Shown here: piece after piece, positions 1 through 8,060 of the stretch
Position numbering within the stretch: the first letter of the stretch is position 1
Layout of the letters: each line of letters begins with the position of its first letter
Source of the DNA: a bacterium
GTDB lineage: Bacteria > Patescibacteriota > JABMPQ01 > JAQVVF01
Length of the DNA: 15,635 bases
Reading direction: 5' to 3'
NCBI GenBank assembly: GCA_030611905.1
Contig: JAUWOX010000010.1
Coordinates: 1-15,635 of the forward strand
Made by a program: the position numbers and the translations under genes
The notes under the pieces: model-generated
The model's input: only the letters and a program-made list of their open reading frames with translations
Database searches by the model: none
What the model was told of the DNA's origin: nothing

Positions 1-608
1 AACTAGATGATAAAGACGATATCGTTATCCTAGATGTCCAACGGTTTGATAATTATTTAAGTAAACATATTCCCAGTTCAATAAATATCCCCCTTGACCA
101 ACTCGAAAAACGAAAAGAGGAACTACCCAAAAATAAAGAAATTATTGTAACTTGTTATAGTGAAAGCAGCTGCAAACTCTCGACTAAAGCCGCTGAAACA
201 CTTTTGTCACTCGGATTTGACAACATTAAAGATTTCAAAGATGGCGTAACTAGCTGGGAAGAACAGAATTACCCTACGGTCTCCGGACAAGAAGTAACCT
301 ATAAAAACATCAACACCGAACAATTAAAAGAAATAATTGATAGCCAAGAGGATATCACTATTTTAGACATCAGAAACCAAGAAGACTATATAGATTCACA
401 CATTAAAGGGGCCATCCACATCCCTTTCGAACAAATAGCTGAAAAAATAAAAGAACTTCCCAGAAATGAAGAACTAATAATTTATGATAAAACAGGACAC
501 CGTAGCAAATTAATTGTTGAAATGCTGACCGAAAAAGGTTTTACACAAGCCATTAATCTTATAGACGGCTTCACTCAATGGCAAAATTCTAATTACCCAA
601 CTGAATAA
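1..608 (+). CDS. Tandem rhodanese-domain protein (5' end outside window)
   Basis: The reading frame is open from the first base, so the gene begins upstream; a TTG at 204 is internal. Two rhodanese (sulfurtransferase-fold) domains are visible. The first is cut at its N-terminus and has the active-site loop TCYSESSC, with the Cys codon at 153-155, followed by the usual helix and the G-F-x-N-I-K-D-F-K-D-G-V-x-x-W ending. The second (about 285-600) starts with ILDIRNQEDY and SHIKGAIHIP and has the loop YDKTGHRS. The catalytic Cys is replaced by Asp (codon 486-488), so this domain should not carry a persulfide. In known tandem rhodaneses one domain is often inactive and structural or regulatory. 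The substrate is unknown; sulfur transfer or trafficking is the family-level role. No signal peptide can be judged because the start is missing. A terminator follows within 25 nt. Confidence 0.9.
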   Translation, partial: LDDKDDIVILDVQRFDNYLSKHIPSSINIPLDQLEKRKEELPKNKEIIVTCYSESSCKLSTKAAETLLSLGFDNIKDFKDGVTSWEEQNYPTVSGQEVTYKNINTEQLKEIIDSQEDITILDIRNQEDYIDSHIKGAIHIPFEQIAEKIKELPRNEELIIYDKTGHRSKLIVEMLTEKGFTQAINLIDGFTQWQNSNYPTE

Positions 609-632
609 CAATAAAGATTTAAAACTAAAACT

Positions 633-658
633 AAAACTCCCTGCATGGGAGTTTTTTT
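633..658 (+). terminator. Intrinsic terminator after the rhodanese gene, probably bidirectional
   Basis: A 9-bp stem AAAACTCCC / GGGAGTTTT (633-641 and 647-655) with a 5-nt loop runs into a T tract on the + strand. The left arm is A-rich and preceded by AAAACTAAAACT, so the hairpin also has a T-rich tail on the minus strand. It could therefore also end the minus-strand ahcY transcript, whose stop lies about 30 nt away. Confidence 0.85.
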
Positions 659-684
659 ATGTCTTTAATTTTTTAGTTTTTTAA

Positions 685-1941
685 CTATGTCCCAACACGC
701 CATGAATTCAAATATTTCTTCTGCTCAACTGTCAGTCTGTCAATTTTAATTCCCATCGCCCTCAACTTCAATTCCGCCACTAGCTTATCAATTTTATCTG
801 GTACAGGATAAACTTTATTTTCCAATTTATTATAATTTTCAATCACATATTCAGTGCACAACGCCTGATTTGCAAAAGACATATCCATTACGCCTGCCGG
901 ATGACCCTCAGCAGCCGCTAAATTTATTAAACGGCCATTAGCCAATAAATTTATTTTTTTACCACTTTTTAAAACGTACTGTTCAACAAATGTGTTCGCC
1001 TGCTTTTTAGATTTAGAAATTTTCTTTAGACCGTCAATATCAATCTCAACATTAAAATGACCAGAATTACAGACAATCGCTCCATCTTTCATCTTTCCAA
1101 AATGCTCGGAACGAATAACATTCATATCACCAGTTAAAGTACAAAAGATATCACCCAAATTAACTGCCTTACTCATCGGCATAACCATAAAACCGTCCAT
1201 GGCCGCTTCAATAGCTTTAACTGGATTTACCTCACAAACTATTACATTGGCACCCATGCCCTTGGCTCGCATAGCAAAGCCACGACCACACCAGCCATAT
1301 CCAGCCGTTACGACTGTTTTTCCAGCAATCAACACATCAGTAGCACGAACTATTCCATCCAATGTACTCTGTCCCGTTCCATAACGATTATCAAAAAAGT
1401 GCTTTGTTAAAGCATCGTTAACTGAAATAATTGGCAATTTTAAAGCCCCATCTTTTTCCATTGCTCTCAAACGAACTACGCCTGTAGTAGTCTCTTCCAT
1501 ACTACCTAAAATATCTTCAATCTGCTCTTTTCGCTTGGAATGAAGCTCCGACACTAAATCAGCACCATCATCCATGGTTATATTTGGCTTAAAATCCAAA
1601 GCTGCCTTAAGATGCTTATAATAAGTTTTCCGATCTTCACCGCAAACCGCCTGCACAACAATATTATAATCTTTAACCAAACTTGCCACCACGTCATCCT
1701 GCGTTGATAAAGGATTAGACGCACACAAAAATATTTCCGCCCCACCAACTTTTAAAGTTCGCATCAAATTAGCCGTCTCTGCAGTTACATGCAGACAAGC
1801 TGAAATCCGCTTACCCTTAAAGGGCTTTTTTTTCGCAAATTCCTCACCGATTAATCTTAAAACAGGCATTAATGATGCAGCCCATTCAATTCTTCTTTTT
1901 CCCTTTTTCGCTAACTCTAAATTTTTAATATCCGATTTCAT
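685..1941 (-). CDS. ahcY: S-adenosylhomocysteinase (adenosylhomocysteine hydrolase)
   Basis: This cytoplasmic NAD-dependent enzyme splits S-adenosylhomocysteine to homocysteine and adenosine, relieving product inhibition of methyltransferases. The 418-residue protein shows the family landmarks: HVTAETANL (His51), the NPLSTQDD segment, DDGADL (about 124-129), EETTTGV (150-155), K180 and D184 in the LTKHFFDNRYGTGQS block, the NAD-binding GYGWCGRG glycine motif (214-221), CNSGHF (His295) and GHPAGVMDMSFANQA (346-360). It ends in SWRVGT and lacks the K-P-x-H-Y-R-Y tail of eukaryotic and many bacterial enzymes. This matches the shorter archaeal/Thermotoga-type form, in which the tail that reaches into the neighbouring subunit's cofactor site is absent. 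The ATG overlaps the stop of the upstream kinase gene (ATGA), preceded by AGAGA. The overlap implies translational coupling and a shared role in clearing methylation by-products. Confidence 0.96.
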   Translation of the reverse strand: MKSDIKNLELAKKGKRRIEWAASLMPVLRLIGEEFAKKKPFKGKRISACLHVTAETANLMRTLKVGGAEIFLCASNPLSTQDDVVASLVKDYNIVVQAVCGEDRKTYYKHLKAALDFKPNITMDDGADLVSELHSKRKEQIEDILGSMEETTTGVVRLRAMEKDGALKLPIISVNDALTKHFFDNRYGTGQSTLDGIVRATDVLIAGKTVVTAGYGWCGRGFAMRAKGMGANVIVCEVNPVKAIEAAMDGFMVMPMSKAVNLGDIFCTLTGDMNVIRSEHFGKMKDGAIVCNSGHFNVEIDIDGLKKISKSKKQANTFVEQYVLKSGKKINLLANGRLINLAAAEGHPAGVMDMSFANQALCTEYVIENYNKLENKVYPVPDKIDKLVAELKLRAMGIKIDRLTVEQKKYLNSWRVGT

Positions 1942-2879
1942 AGTTTCTCTTTAAAATTTTTATAATACTTATTTTTTAAATTTTTTAAATCAAATTTATG
2001 CGTCTGTGTTCCATATTTTTCTACAGTATAAACTGAAACACATGCCCCTATTTTACCCATTTTATCAGGAACAAAATTATTTAGCAACCCATAAATCAAG
2101 CCCGCCCGATAGGCATCCCCTGCCCCAGTTGGATCAGAAATACTTCTTGGCCTTGCACAAGAAATCCTATGCAAACGCCCACCACAATAAATCTTTGAAC
2201 CCTTACCACCCAAAGTTATAATTAAATATTCACATACTTTCAAAATTTGCTCCTGTTTCCATTTGGTCTTTTGCTTAAAAACATGATACTCATAATCATT
2301 AAAAATCAAAACTTTAGCTCCCTTGGCCATACTTTTTAATTCATTCCCACTAAAACCGACAATACTTTGCCCAGGATCAAAAACATATGGAATTTTTAAA
2401 CTCTGTAATTCCCTAACATGAAATTTCATTCCCTTAAGGCAATCTGGCGCGCAAATTGCCAAACCTATTTTCTCTTTCCTCACAACACTTCTTAAAGATC
2501 TATGATTGTGCAGCATTGCTCCACCATGAAAAGAAGTTATCTGATTATCGTCCTGATCAGTAATAATATGCGCTGAAGCAGTAAATTCATTTTTTAATTG
2601 TTTAATATAATCTGTTTTTATTTTGTTAAATTTAAACCAAGATTTATATTCCTCAAAATCCTTGCCCGCAGCAGCAAAAATTACTGGCTCAAGTCCCAAT
2701 AATTTTAAATTATAAGCAATGTTACCTGCCGTTCCGCCAAATTCTTTAGATAAATTATCGGCGCTAAAGCAAACATTTAATATATGAATCTTGTCTGGTA
2801 AAATATGATTTCTGAATTTATCATCAAAATTCATTATATAATCATAAGCCAAAGATCCACAAACAAGTACTTTTTTCAT
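1938..2879 (-). CDS. PfkB-family kinase, probably adenosine kinase
   Basis: A 313-residue ribokinase/PfkB-fold sugar or nucleoside kinase. Visible motifs are the N-terminal VCGSLAYDYI strand, the substrate-site GGTAGN (48-53), ITLGGKGS (221-228) and the signature DPTGAGDAYRAG (249-260), whose D255 is the expected catalytic base and whose GAG forms the anion hole. The gene overlaps ahcY by four bases (ATGA). AhcY releases adenosine, and PfkB adenosine kinases would trap it as AMP, so adenosine is the best substrate guess. The motifs alone do not exclude ribose, fructose or another nucleoside. The ATG at 2879 gives the canonical N-terminus; no convincing Shine-Dalgarno precedes it. The 124-nt gap upstream (2880-3003) holds only a weak imperfect hairpin and no convincing promoter, so transcription may come from the gene at 3960. 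Confidence 0.87.
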   Translation of the reverse strand: MKKVLVCGSLAYDYIMNFDDKFRNHILPDKIHILNVCFSADNLSKEFGGTAGNIAYNLKLLGLEPVIFAAAGKDFEEYKSWFKFNKIKTDYIKQLKNEFTASAHIITDQDDNQITSFHGGAMLHNHRSLRSVVRKEKIGLAICAPDCLKGMKFHVRELQSLKIPYVFDPGQSIVGFSGNELKSMAKGAKVLIFNDYEYHVFKQKTKWKQEQILKVCEYLIITLGGKGSKIYCGGRLHRISCARPRSISDPTGAGDAYRAGLIYGLLNNFVPDKMGKIGACVSVYTVEKYGTQTHKFDLKNLKNKYYKNFKEKL

Positions 2880-3003
2880 AAAAATTAAAATAAATTTGAA
2901 AACCAGAATGCCAAATAAAATTCCAATTAATCAATTTACAGAATAACTGATCATTCGGTTATTTACTATTGAATCTCCCTTCAGAATTCTTAATTCGACA
3001 TTA

Positions 3004-3960
3004 TTACAAAGTAGTAATCGGCCTAGCCTGCACAACATACAATTTTCCTTTTTCCAAAGCCCATTCAATATCCATCGGCTGACCATAATGGTCCTCGTTC
3101 TTTTTTATAATCTCGACCAATTCCATAATCTTTCTGCCATCAAGTTTTTGTTTATCAAATTTAGACTTAGGAACTACGGCCTCTTTAATTGCTCGTTTAC
3201 TTTTGCTAACATCTCGCACAATCATTTTCTTCTGCTCTGAAATATTAATATCTAAAATCATATTATCATTTTTATCAATCACATAAGTATCAGGTGTAAT
3301 CTTGCCAGCTACAACTGCTTCACCTAGGCCCAAGCCTGCCTCAATAACCATTTGATTTCTATCCTTTGTAATCGGATGCACAGAAAAAGCCACACCAGAT
3401 ACTTCCGATTTAATCATTTTTTGAATTACAACCGCCACAGCAACTTCCTTATTCTTCAGTCCCCTTTCTAAACGATAAAATATTGCCCTTGGCGTAAATA
3501 AAGACGCCCAACAATTCTTAACATTTTCAACCAACATATCCTTAGTCGTATCCAAATAACTATCCAGTTCACCCGCCCATGAATCTGCTTTTGAATCTTC
3601 AGCGGTAGCACTTGACCGAACAGCTACAAATTTTGATTTTAACTTTTTATAATTATCTAAGATCTTCTTTTCCAATTCCATGCTCATATTAAGCTTTTTT
3701 ATTACGCCTCGAATTAATTTAGAAGCCTTCTCGACTGATTTAACATCATTCACTTTAACACCGGCTAAAGTCTTTTTAATCTCAAAATGTAAATTATTTT
3801 CAACCAAAAACTGATTAAATACACTTGCAGATATTACAAAACCATCAGGCACTGGAAAGCCATTTGTTATCATTTCACCCAAAGAAGCTCCCTTGCCGCC
3901 CGCTTCAGCAACCGAGTCTTTAGTCAATTTATTAAATGGAATAATATGATCTTTACTCAT
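3004..3960 (-). CDS. Stand-alone PEP-synthase-type ATP-grasp domain (PPDK N-terminal domain protein)
   Basis: This 318-residue protein is the ATP-binding, N-terminal domain of PEP synthase, pyruvate phosphate dikinase or rifampicin phosphotransferase, and nothing else. Signatures: GGKGASLGEM (21-30), VPDGF (37-41), VRSSATAEDS (114-123), SWAGELDSYL (127-136), SGVAFSVHP (188-196), EAGLGLGEAVVAGK (207-220), DIEW (297-300) and QARPITTL (311-318), where it stops. In PEP synthase that last motif closes the ATP-grasp domain and is followed by linker, His swivel domain and PEP/pyruvate barrel, all absent here. The boundary is exact, so this looks like a natural split rather than decay. The known job of the domain is to use ATP to phosphorylate a His on a swivel domain. 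Three such domains are encoded separately at 4857-9470. A -35/-10 pair ends about 9 nt before the ATG, predicting an almost leaderless mRNA. Confidence 0.9.
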   Translation of the reverse strand: MSKDHIIPFNKLTKDSVAEAGGKGASLGEMITNGFPVPDGFVISASVFNQFLVENNLHFEIKKTLAGVKVNDVKSVEKASKLIRGVIKKLNMSMELEKKILDNYKKLKSKFVAVRSSATAEDSKADSWAGELDSYLDTTKDMLVENVKNCWASLFTPRAIFYRLERGLKNKEVAVAVVIQKMIKSEVSGVAFSVHPITKDRNQMVIEAGLGLGEAVVAGKITPDTYVIDKNDNMILDINISEQKKMIVRDVSKSKRAIKEAVVPKSKFDKQKLDGRKIMELVEIIKKNEDHYGQPMDIEWALEKGKLYVVQARPITTL

Positions 3961-3968
3961 AGTTTTAT

Positions 3969-3997
3969 ATTGTAACCCATCTAAATAAAAAAATCAA
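3969..3997 (-). promoter_or_regulatory. Promoter of the ATP-grasp gene, near-leaderless
   Basis: Read on the minus strand: TTGATT (3992-3997), a 17-nt spacer, then TACAAT (3969-3974). The expected start of transcription falls around 3961-3963, within a few bases of the ATG at 3960. The message would have almost no leader, and no Shine-Dalgarno is present. The consensus match is by eye. Confidence 0.6.
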
Positions 3998-4040
3998 GTC
4001 AAATAACATTTAGCTAAAAAATAACTAAAACTCAAAATGT

Positions 4041-4068
4041 TTGACAAAAAATTTATATGTGCTAATAT
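4041..4068 (+). promoter_or_regulatory. Promoter of the histidine-phosphatase gene
   Basis: A perfect -35 TTGACA (4041-4046), a 16-nt spacer ending in TGC (an extended -10 feature), and TAATAT (4063-4068). Transcription should start near 4075, leaving a leader of about 50 nt. It lies back to back with the minus-strand promoter at 3969-3997. Confidence 0.75.
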
Positions 4069-4093
4069 AACATGAACTATTCAGATCATCTCA

Positions 4094-4122
4094 CGCCCTC
4101 GAAAAGAGGCGAAGAGGGAGGA
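4094..4122 (+). promoter_or_regulatory. Leader hairpin next to an unusually strong Shine-Dalgarno
   Basis: A hairpin with arms 4094-4100 and 4106-4111 (CGCC-C-TC against GAGGCG, one bulged C, loop GAAAA) is followed directly by GGGAGGA (4116-4122), five bases before the ATG at 4127. Most other genes here have weak or no Shine-Dalgarno, so this leader is exceptional. It fixes the start codon and could allow control of ribosome access. Confidence 0.6.
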
Positions 4123-4126
4123 AGTC

Positions 4127-4786
4127 ATGGATTTCGTGACTGCACGATTGATTCGACACGCGCCACACAGAAAAAATAACATCACAGCTACCAATGGTGA
4201 TCTAATTATGCAAACAATCGGCGCCCTAGACGCCAATCGCAGAGACTATGATCTAATCGCAAGTTCACCTGAACCTCGCGCAGTGGACTCCGGAGTCAAC
4301 TATTTCGGTAGAACAAGAAAAAATCAGATCCCCGCTGACATAAGACGCGTCGCCGAATTTGGCGCCGTTTCAACCGAACTCAACGAACAATTCCTCCAAC
4401 GCGCAAGAGTCATCGCAGCTCGCGCTGGAATCTTAATCGAGCAAGCAATTCTCACCATGGACGAATTTCCTGCTGAAAAAACAGGCCACGTCTTTTATGA
4501 CAAACTCGTAGAACTCGTACGTTTACTTAGGCAAGGAAGAATCGCCATCTTTTCACATTCACCACGTATCGAACTGGCAACCCTAGTAGCCCTGCAAGAT
4601 AAAGACGAACCCTTTAACCGAAGCCTCGACCAACTAGATGGCTACATCCTACGCGAAGGTGAGGCCATCGAAATCGATTTTCTCAACGACGAAGCTAGAT
4701 TCGGCGTCACCGATGTCCGCGTCATCCGACATCCCCAGTGGGCGCTCGACATGATGCAGGCGCTCAAAACCGCCGCTACTCGCTAG
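4127..4786 (+). CDS. Histidine-phosphatase-superfamily protein (phosphoglycerate-mutase-like fold)
   Basis: A 219-residue cytoplasmic protein with the core of the histidine phosphatase superfamily. LIRHAPHRKN holds R10 and the nucleophile H11 (RHA in place of the usual RHG). ASSPEPRAVDS (45-55) holds R51. E77 in RRVAEFG is a possible proton donor, and IFSHSPRIELA (141-151) holds the second catalytic H144. The family removes phosphate from sugars, nucleotides, proteins or phosphohistidine (SixA type) through a phospho-His intermediate; the substrate cannot be read from sequence. The gene is on the strand opposite to its neighbours, between the ATP-grasp gene and the swivel-domain operon, with private promoter, leader hairpin, strong ribosome site and terminator. 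Base composition is visibly richer in G+C, with many CGC, GCG and GAC-type codons, unlike the surrounding A/T-ending usage. This suggests recent transfer or selection for high expression. Confidence 0.82.
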   Translation: MDFVTARLIRHAPHRKNNITATNGDLIMQTIGALDANRRDYDLIASSPEPRAVDSGVNYFGRTRKNQIPADIRRVAEFGAVSTELNEQFLQRARVIAARAGILIEQAILTMDEFPAEKTGHVFYDKLVELVRLLRQGRIAIFSHSPRIELATLVALQDKDEPFNRSLDQLDGYILREGEAIEIDFLNDEARFGVTDVRVIRHPQWALDMMQALKTAATR

Positions 4787-4801
4787 CACTTTCTTTATTC
4801 A

Positions 4802-4831
4802 ACCGCTAACATTAGTTAGTGGTCTTTTTTT
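4802..4831 (+). terminator. Intrinsic terminator of the histidine-phosphatase gene
   Basis: An 8-bp stem ACCGCTAA / TTAGTGGT (4802-4809 and 4816-4823, one G-U pair) with a 6-nt loop is followed by C and seven T. The G-U pair becomes an A-C mismatch on the minus strand, so the hairpin works best for the + transcript. It starts 15 nt after the stop codon. Confidence 0.88.
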
Positions 4832-4856
4832 ATTATAAAAAAACAATATTAACTAC

Positions 4857-6416
4857 CTAATTACCCAATTTCTTTATTTCCCCATCGGCCGCATCCACTT
4901 CAACACGATCCCCGTCTTTAAAAACCTGCAAAAGTGATTTTACTCCGACAACACATGGCGTTTTCATTTCTCGAGAAACAATAGCCGCATGACAGGTTAT
5001 TCCCCCATCTTCAGTTACAATAGCAGCTGCCTTCTTCATAGCTGGCACCAAGGCTGGAAAAGTGGTATGCGAAAACATTATATCTCCCTTTTTCATTTTT
5101 TCCATATCCTCAGGCACATTTACAACTCGCACTACCCCCCTTACTCTACCAGGACATGCACACATCCCTTTTATCTCCTTAATACTAACTACTTTTATTT
5201 TTTCAAAATTTTGTTTTGCTAAAAATTTTCTGGCCTTATCTCCAATCAAAATCCTAACCTTACCATTCTTCATATATAACACGCTAAATTTCTTTCTCTC
5301 GTTCAATTCATCTACCGAAATTTTATCACGCAAAACAACATCTTCAATTTCACTAGGCCAAATGTATTTCATTTGCATTAAAGACAACCCCTTTCTCTTG
5401 GCCAATTCTTTTAGAATTTGATCTGCAGCATAAAATCCCAAAAACAAAATATCCTTGCGCCAACCTTTCAAAAAAACAATGTCCTGCGCCACTTTAAATA
5501 AATGCATATGACGCTTGTCGATTTTTAATTTTATAAAAAATTTCGCTTGCTTTTTTCTGGTTTGTTGATGAACGACTCTATATTTGCGCAACAACTTATC
5601 TGGATCCACTTTTTCCTTAATCAAATTACCAAACATTTCCAAATAAAAATCCAAATCATAAGCTGGGCCAATATAAGTATAAGGCATCCATCGCCATTTT
5701 TTATAATACGATATTATTTTTTTTCTAATTAACGCCGGCAAATTTTCAAAATCTCCCTTTATCTTCTTAATATCTTTATGTACAAAAACCTCTTTTGCTT
5801 TTTTGTCCTTCAGTATTAATTTTAAAATTAGCAAAGCTTCTTTCTCTTCAATTCTTTGAAAACTATCTCTTGTTGGAGTAGTCAAAATACTAAATACTTC
5901 AGCTGCTTGCATTTTTAATTTCAGATTTTTAATCTGCTTATCAACATAATTTAATAGATAATTTGAAAAATCTTCACCATCACTATCCACCAACCAAGTT
6001 GTTGTCACGCTGATCCCATGAGCCCTATATCTAATTCTAGAAGCCTTGTTAAACTTTCTCATCAATTCCTTGTCAGACAACTTCGCCAAATCAAGTCGAT
6101 CTAAATATTTTGAATAAGAATAATATTCCTCATGTCCCTTCCTAATCTTCTCTGCAACTCTATCTGCCCAATTTGGACTCTTAACTATTTTATATAAAAT
6201 GGTTCTAACTCCCGCTCGCAATTGCAATTTTAAAATATAAGTTCCTATATTATCACCACGCTCATGTATCCAAATCAATTCTTTAATCTCAGGCTTTAAT
6301 CCAGACCAAACAAAACCATCATAAAAAGCACCCAATACCCAAGGCAATTGATAATCAACATTCTTAATTTCAAAATTCTTCCGCCAAAGCTTCGAACTCT
6401 TTTTCATTTTGGCCAT
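4857..6416 (-). CDS. Swivel-domain paralogue 3: helical region plus phosphohistidine (PEP-utilizer) domain
   Basis: The last gene of the three-paralogue operon, 519 residues from the ATG at 6416, which lies 8 nt after the stop of the preceding gene. The frame stays open to 6509, but those extra codons overlap the neighbour's conserved C-terminus, so the inner ATG is preferred. The first ~410 residues are charged and helix-rich. They share sparse landmarks with paralogue 2, including ILTTPTRDSF (about 177-186), RWMPYTYIGP (242-251) and LSLMQMKYIWPSEI (344-357). The C-terminal ~90 residues are a complete swivel domain: CACPGRVRGVV, GDIMFS, LVPAMKKAAAIVTEDGG, then ITCHAAIVSRE with the phospho-accepting H476, ending in DGDRVEVDAADGEIKKL. 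It lacks an ATP-grasp domain and PEP barrel. It resembles the middle and C-terminal parts of PEP synthase or rifampicin phosphotransferase; its substrate is unknown. Confidence 0.85.
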   Translation of the reverse strand: MAKMKKSSKLWRKNFEIKNVDYQLPWVLGAFYDGFVWSGLKPEIKELIWIHERGDNIGTYILKLQLRAGVRTILYKIVKSPNWADRVAEKIRKGHEEYYSYSKYLDRLDLAKLSDKELMRKFNKASRIRYRAHGISVTTTWLVDSDGEDFSNYLLNYVDKQIKNLKLKMQAAEVFSILTTPTRDSFQRIEEKEALLILKLILKDKKAKEVFVHKDIKKIKGDFENLPALIRKKIISYYKKWRWMPYTYIGPAYDLDFYLEMFGNLIKEKVDPDKLLRKYRVVHQQTRKKQAKFFIKLKIDKRHMHLFKVAQDIVFLKGWRKDILFLGFYAADQILKELAKRKGLSLMQMKYIWPSEIEDVVLRDKISVDELNERKKFSVLYMKNGKVRILIGDKARKFLAKQNFEKIKVVSIKEIKGMCACPGRVRGVVRVVNVPEDMEKMKKGDIMFSHTTFPALVPAMKKAAAIVTEDGGITCHAAIVSREMKTPCVVGVKSLLQVFKDGDRVEVDAADGEIKKLGN

Positions 6417-6423
6417 TTTTAAT

Positions 6424-8034
6424 TTATAATTTTTTAACAATTCCTTTCGTTGCATCAACTTCAACCTTGTCTCCATCCTTAAAAACCTTTGTAACAACCT
6501 TCGTCCCAATCAAGCAAGGAATTCCCATTTCTCGTGAAACAATTGCTGCATGAGAAGTCACCCCTCCTTGTTCAGTTACAATCCCCGCTGCCTTCTTCAT
6601 CGCTGGAACAATATCGGGATCTGTTGCGATAGAAACCAAAATATCACCCATATTCATCTTGCCCATATCTTCAGGTCTTATTATAATCTTAACCCTCCCC
6701 CTAACCTTACCAACACAACCACATTGCCCCTGTAATTCAGAAACCTTGCGTATTTTTTTACTCTCCGCTTTCTTGGCTAACTCTTTGGCCCTTTTCCCAG
6801 TATATATTCTATCAATTCCCTTTTCCGCATAATAGACACAAAATTTAGTTCGTTCCTGCAATTTTTCAGATTTAACTTTATTATTTAGCAACCCTTCCTT
6901 GACTTCCATGGGCAGCATAAATCTGACCTGCTTCAACGATAACCCCAATCTTCGTCCTATCTCACGCAAAATAAATTCCATCTTATACAAAGCATAAATT
7001 TGCGCAAAACGACGATAAACTTTTGTTACCATAAAATCACCCCATTCATCAAATACCTTCTTCCACTGACCCTGAATTCCCAGCTTTCTCATTAATTTCT
7101 GCCTCTTTATCAGAACATCCTTCTTGTCCCTTCTTTCGCTATCCAAGCTTTTTCTCAAATCTGTTCCATAACCAATCAATTTTGCCATTTCTTTAATATA
7201 ATGATCAAAAGTATAGCATTTACCAACCCATAAGTGATTAATATAAAAATACTTTCGGTAATGTCTCTGAATCATTCTCAAGGCTGGTTTTCTTATTTTA
7301 TCAATAATCTCACCCGCCCTTTCTTCAAACATTCTCTCGTATTCAGGCCCATGAACATTTAAGCCATATTTTACCATATCCCGCTCTTTAAAATTCTTAT
7401 ACAAATCTCTAAACAATTTTTTATGATATTTGTCCCTGTTAATCTTTACAGCCAGTTCCATGAATTCTTCATGTTCTTTCTGAATCAAAGACTTCTTTCT
7501 GGGTTGAGTTAACAACACCAAGACTTCATTAACATTATCTTTACCAACTCCGATCTTCTGTAAATGATCCTTCAGTCTTTCAGTAAAATTAGCATGGAAC
7601 ATATCAGCAGCTACTGGCAACCAACCCCATTGATAATAATGCGTATGTAGCTTGTCTTGTTTCTCAAAAATTCCCCAAATCTTTTTGTTAGATAACCTGT
7701 CTAAATTACCTTCTGGAATTTTCTTACAAAACCGGCTTAAATCATCGGCTGTCTTAACGATCATCTCATTGACCTTATGAGCAAATTCTGGATTTTCAAT
7801 GAATTTATCAACAATATTCTCCCCAACTTCATAAGAATCTTTATCACCAAAATAAAACCACTGATGGTATCCACGATAAATTGACAATATCTTCTTATAT
7901 CTCATTCCGCTCGGCTTATCAAATTCATCAACAAAACACGACAACCAAATCTGTGAAAAATACAAATCCATATCCGGAATCTCTTCAGCTAAAATCCAGG
8001 AATCCTTATCGTTTAAATATTTTACTCTAGTCAT
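6424..8034 (-). CDS. Swivel-domain paralogue 2: helical region plus phosphohistidine (PEP-utilizer) domain
   Basis: A 536-residue protein, the longest N-terminal region of the three. Residues 1-430 are aromatic- and charge-rich, predicted mostly helical, with no recognised enzyme motif. LLTQPRKKSL (174-183), YINHLWVGK (264-272) and LSLKQVRFMLPMEV (365-378) align with the same places in paralogue 3, and the latter two also with paralogue 1. The C-terminal swivel domain contains CGCVGKVRGRV, GDILVS, DIVPAMKKAAGIVTEQGG, VTSHAAIVSREMGIPC with H495 as expected phosphate acceptor, and DGDKVEVDATKGIVKKL. Its last ~75 residues are about three-quarters identical by eye to paralogue 1, far more than the N-terminal regions. 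The gene begins 26 nt after paralogue 1 and has no visible Shine-Dalgarno. A phosphate carrier or transferase fed by the separate ATP-grasp protein is inferred, not shown. Confidence 0.86.
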   Translation of the reverse strand: MTRVKYLNDKDSWILAEEIPDMDLYFSQIWLSCFVDEFDKPSGMRYKKILSIYRGYHQWFYFGDKDSYEVGENIVDKFIENPEFAHKVNEMIVKTADDLSRFCKKIPEGNLDRLSNKKIWGIFEKQDKLHTHYYQWGWLPVAADMFHANFTERLKDHLQKIGVGKDNVNEVLVLLTQPRKKSLIQKEHEEFMELAVKINRDKYHKKLFRDLYKNFKERDMVKYGLNVHGPEYERMFEERAGEIIDKIRKPALRMIQRHYRKYFYINHLWVGKCYTFDHYIKEMAKLIGYGTDLRKSLDSERRDKKDVLIKRQKLMRKLGIQGQWKKVFDEWGDFMVTKVYRRFAQIYALYKMEFILREIGRRLGLSLKQVRFMLPMEVKEGLLNNKVKSEKLQERTKFCVYYAEKGIDRIYTGKRAKELAKKAESKKIRKVSELQGQCGCVGKVRGRVKIIIRPEDMGKMNMGDILVSIATDPDIVPAMKKAAGIVTEQGGVTSHAAIVSREMGIPCLIGTKVVTKVFKDGDKVEVDATKGIVKKL

Positions 8035-8060
8035 AATAATTAGTTTAATTATTTTACTAT

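Noticed and set aside
2942..2963. Hairpin AATAACTG / CGGTTATT as terminator of the ATP-grasp gene
   Set aside because: On the minus strand one pair becomes C-A, the stem is mostly A-T, and no T run follows; too weak to call.
4989..5421. Overlapping + strand open frames inside swivel paralogue 3, and similar + strand frames at 1199-1384, 2006-2221, 5547-5732, 6550-6735, 12722-12949, 13771-14186 and 14582-14791
   Set aside because: They lie opposite well-supported minus-strand genes, show no recognisable motifs, and have no promoter or ribosome site; they are antisense shadows.
6417..6509. Longer N-terminus for swivel paralogue 3 starting at 6509
   Set aside because: The extra 31 codons overlap the conserved end of paralogue 2 in another frame; the ATG at 6416 follows that gene's stop by 8 nt and gives a normal operon junction.
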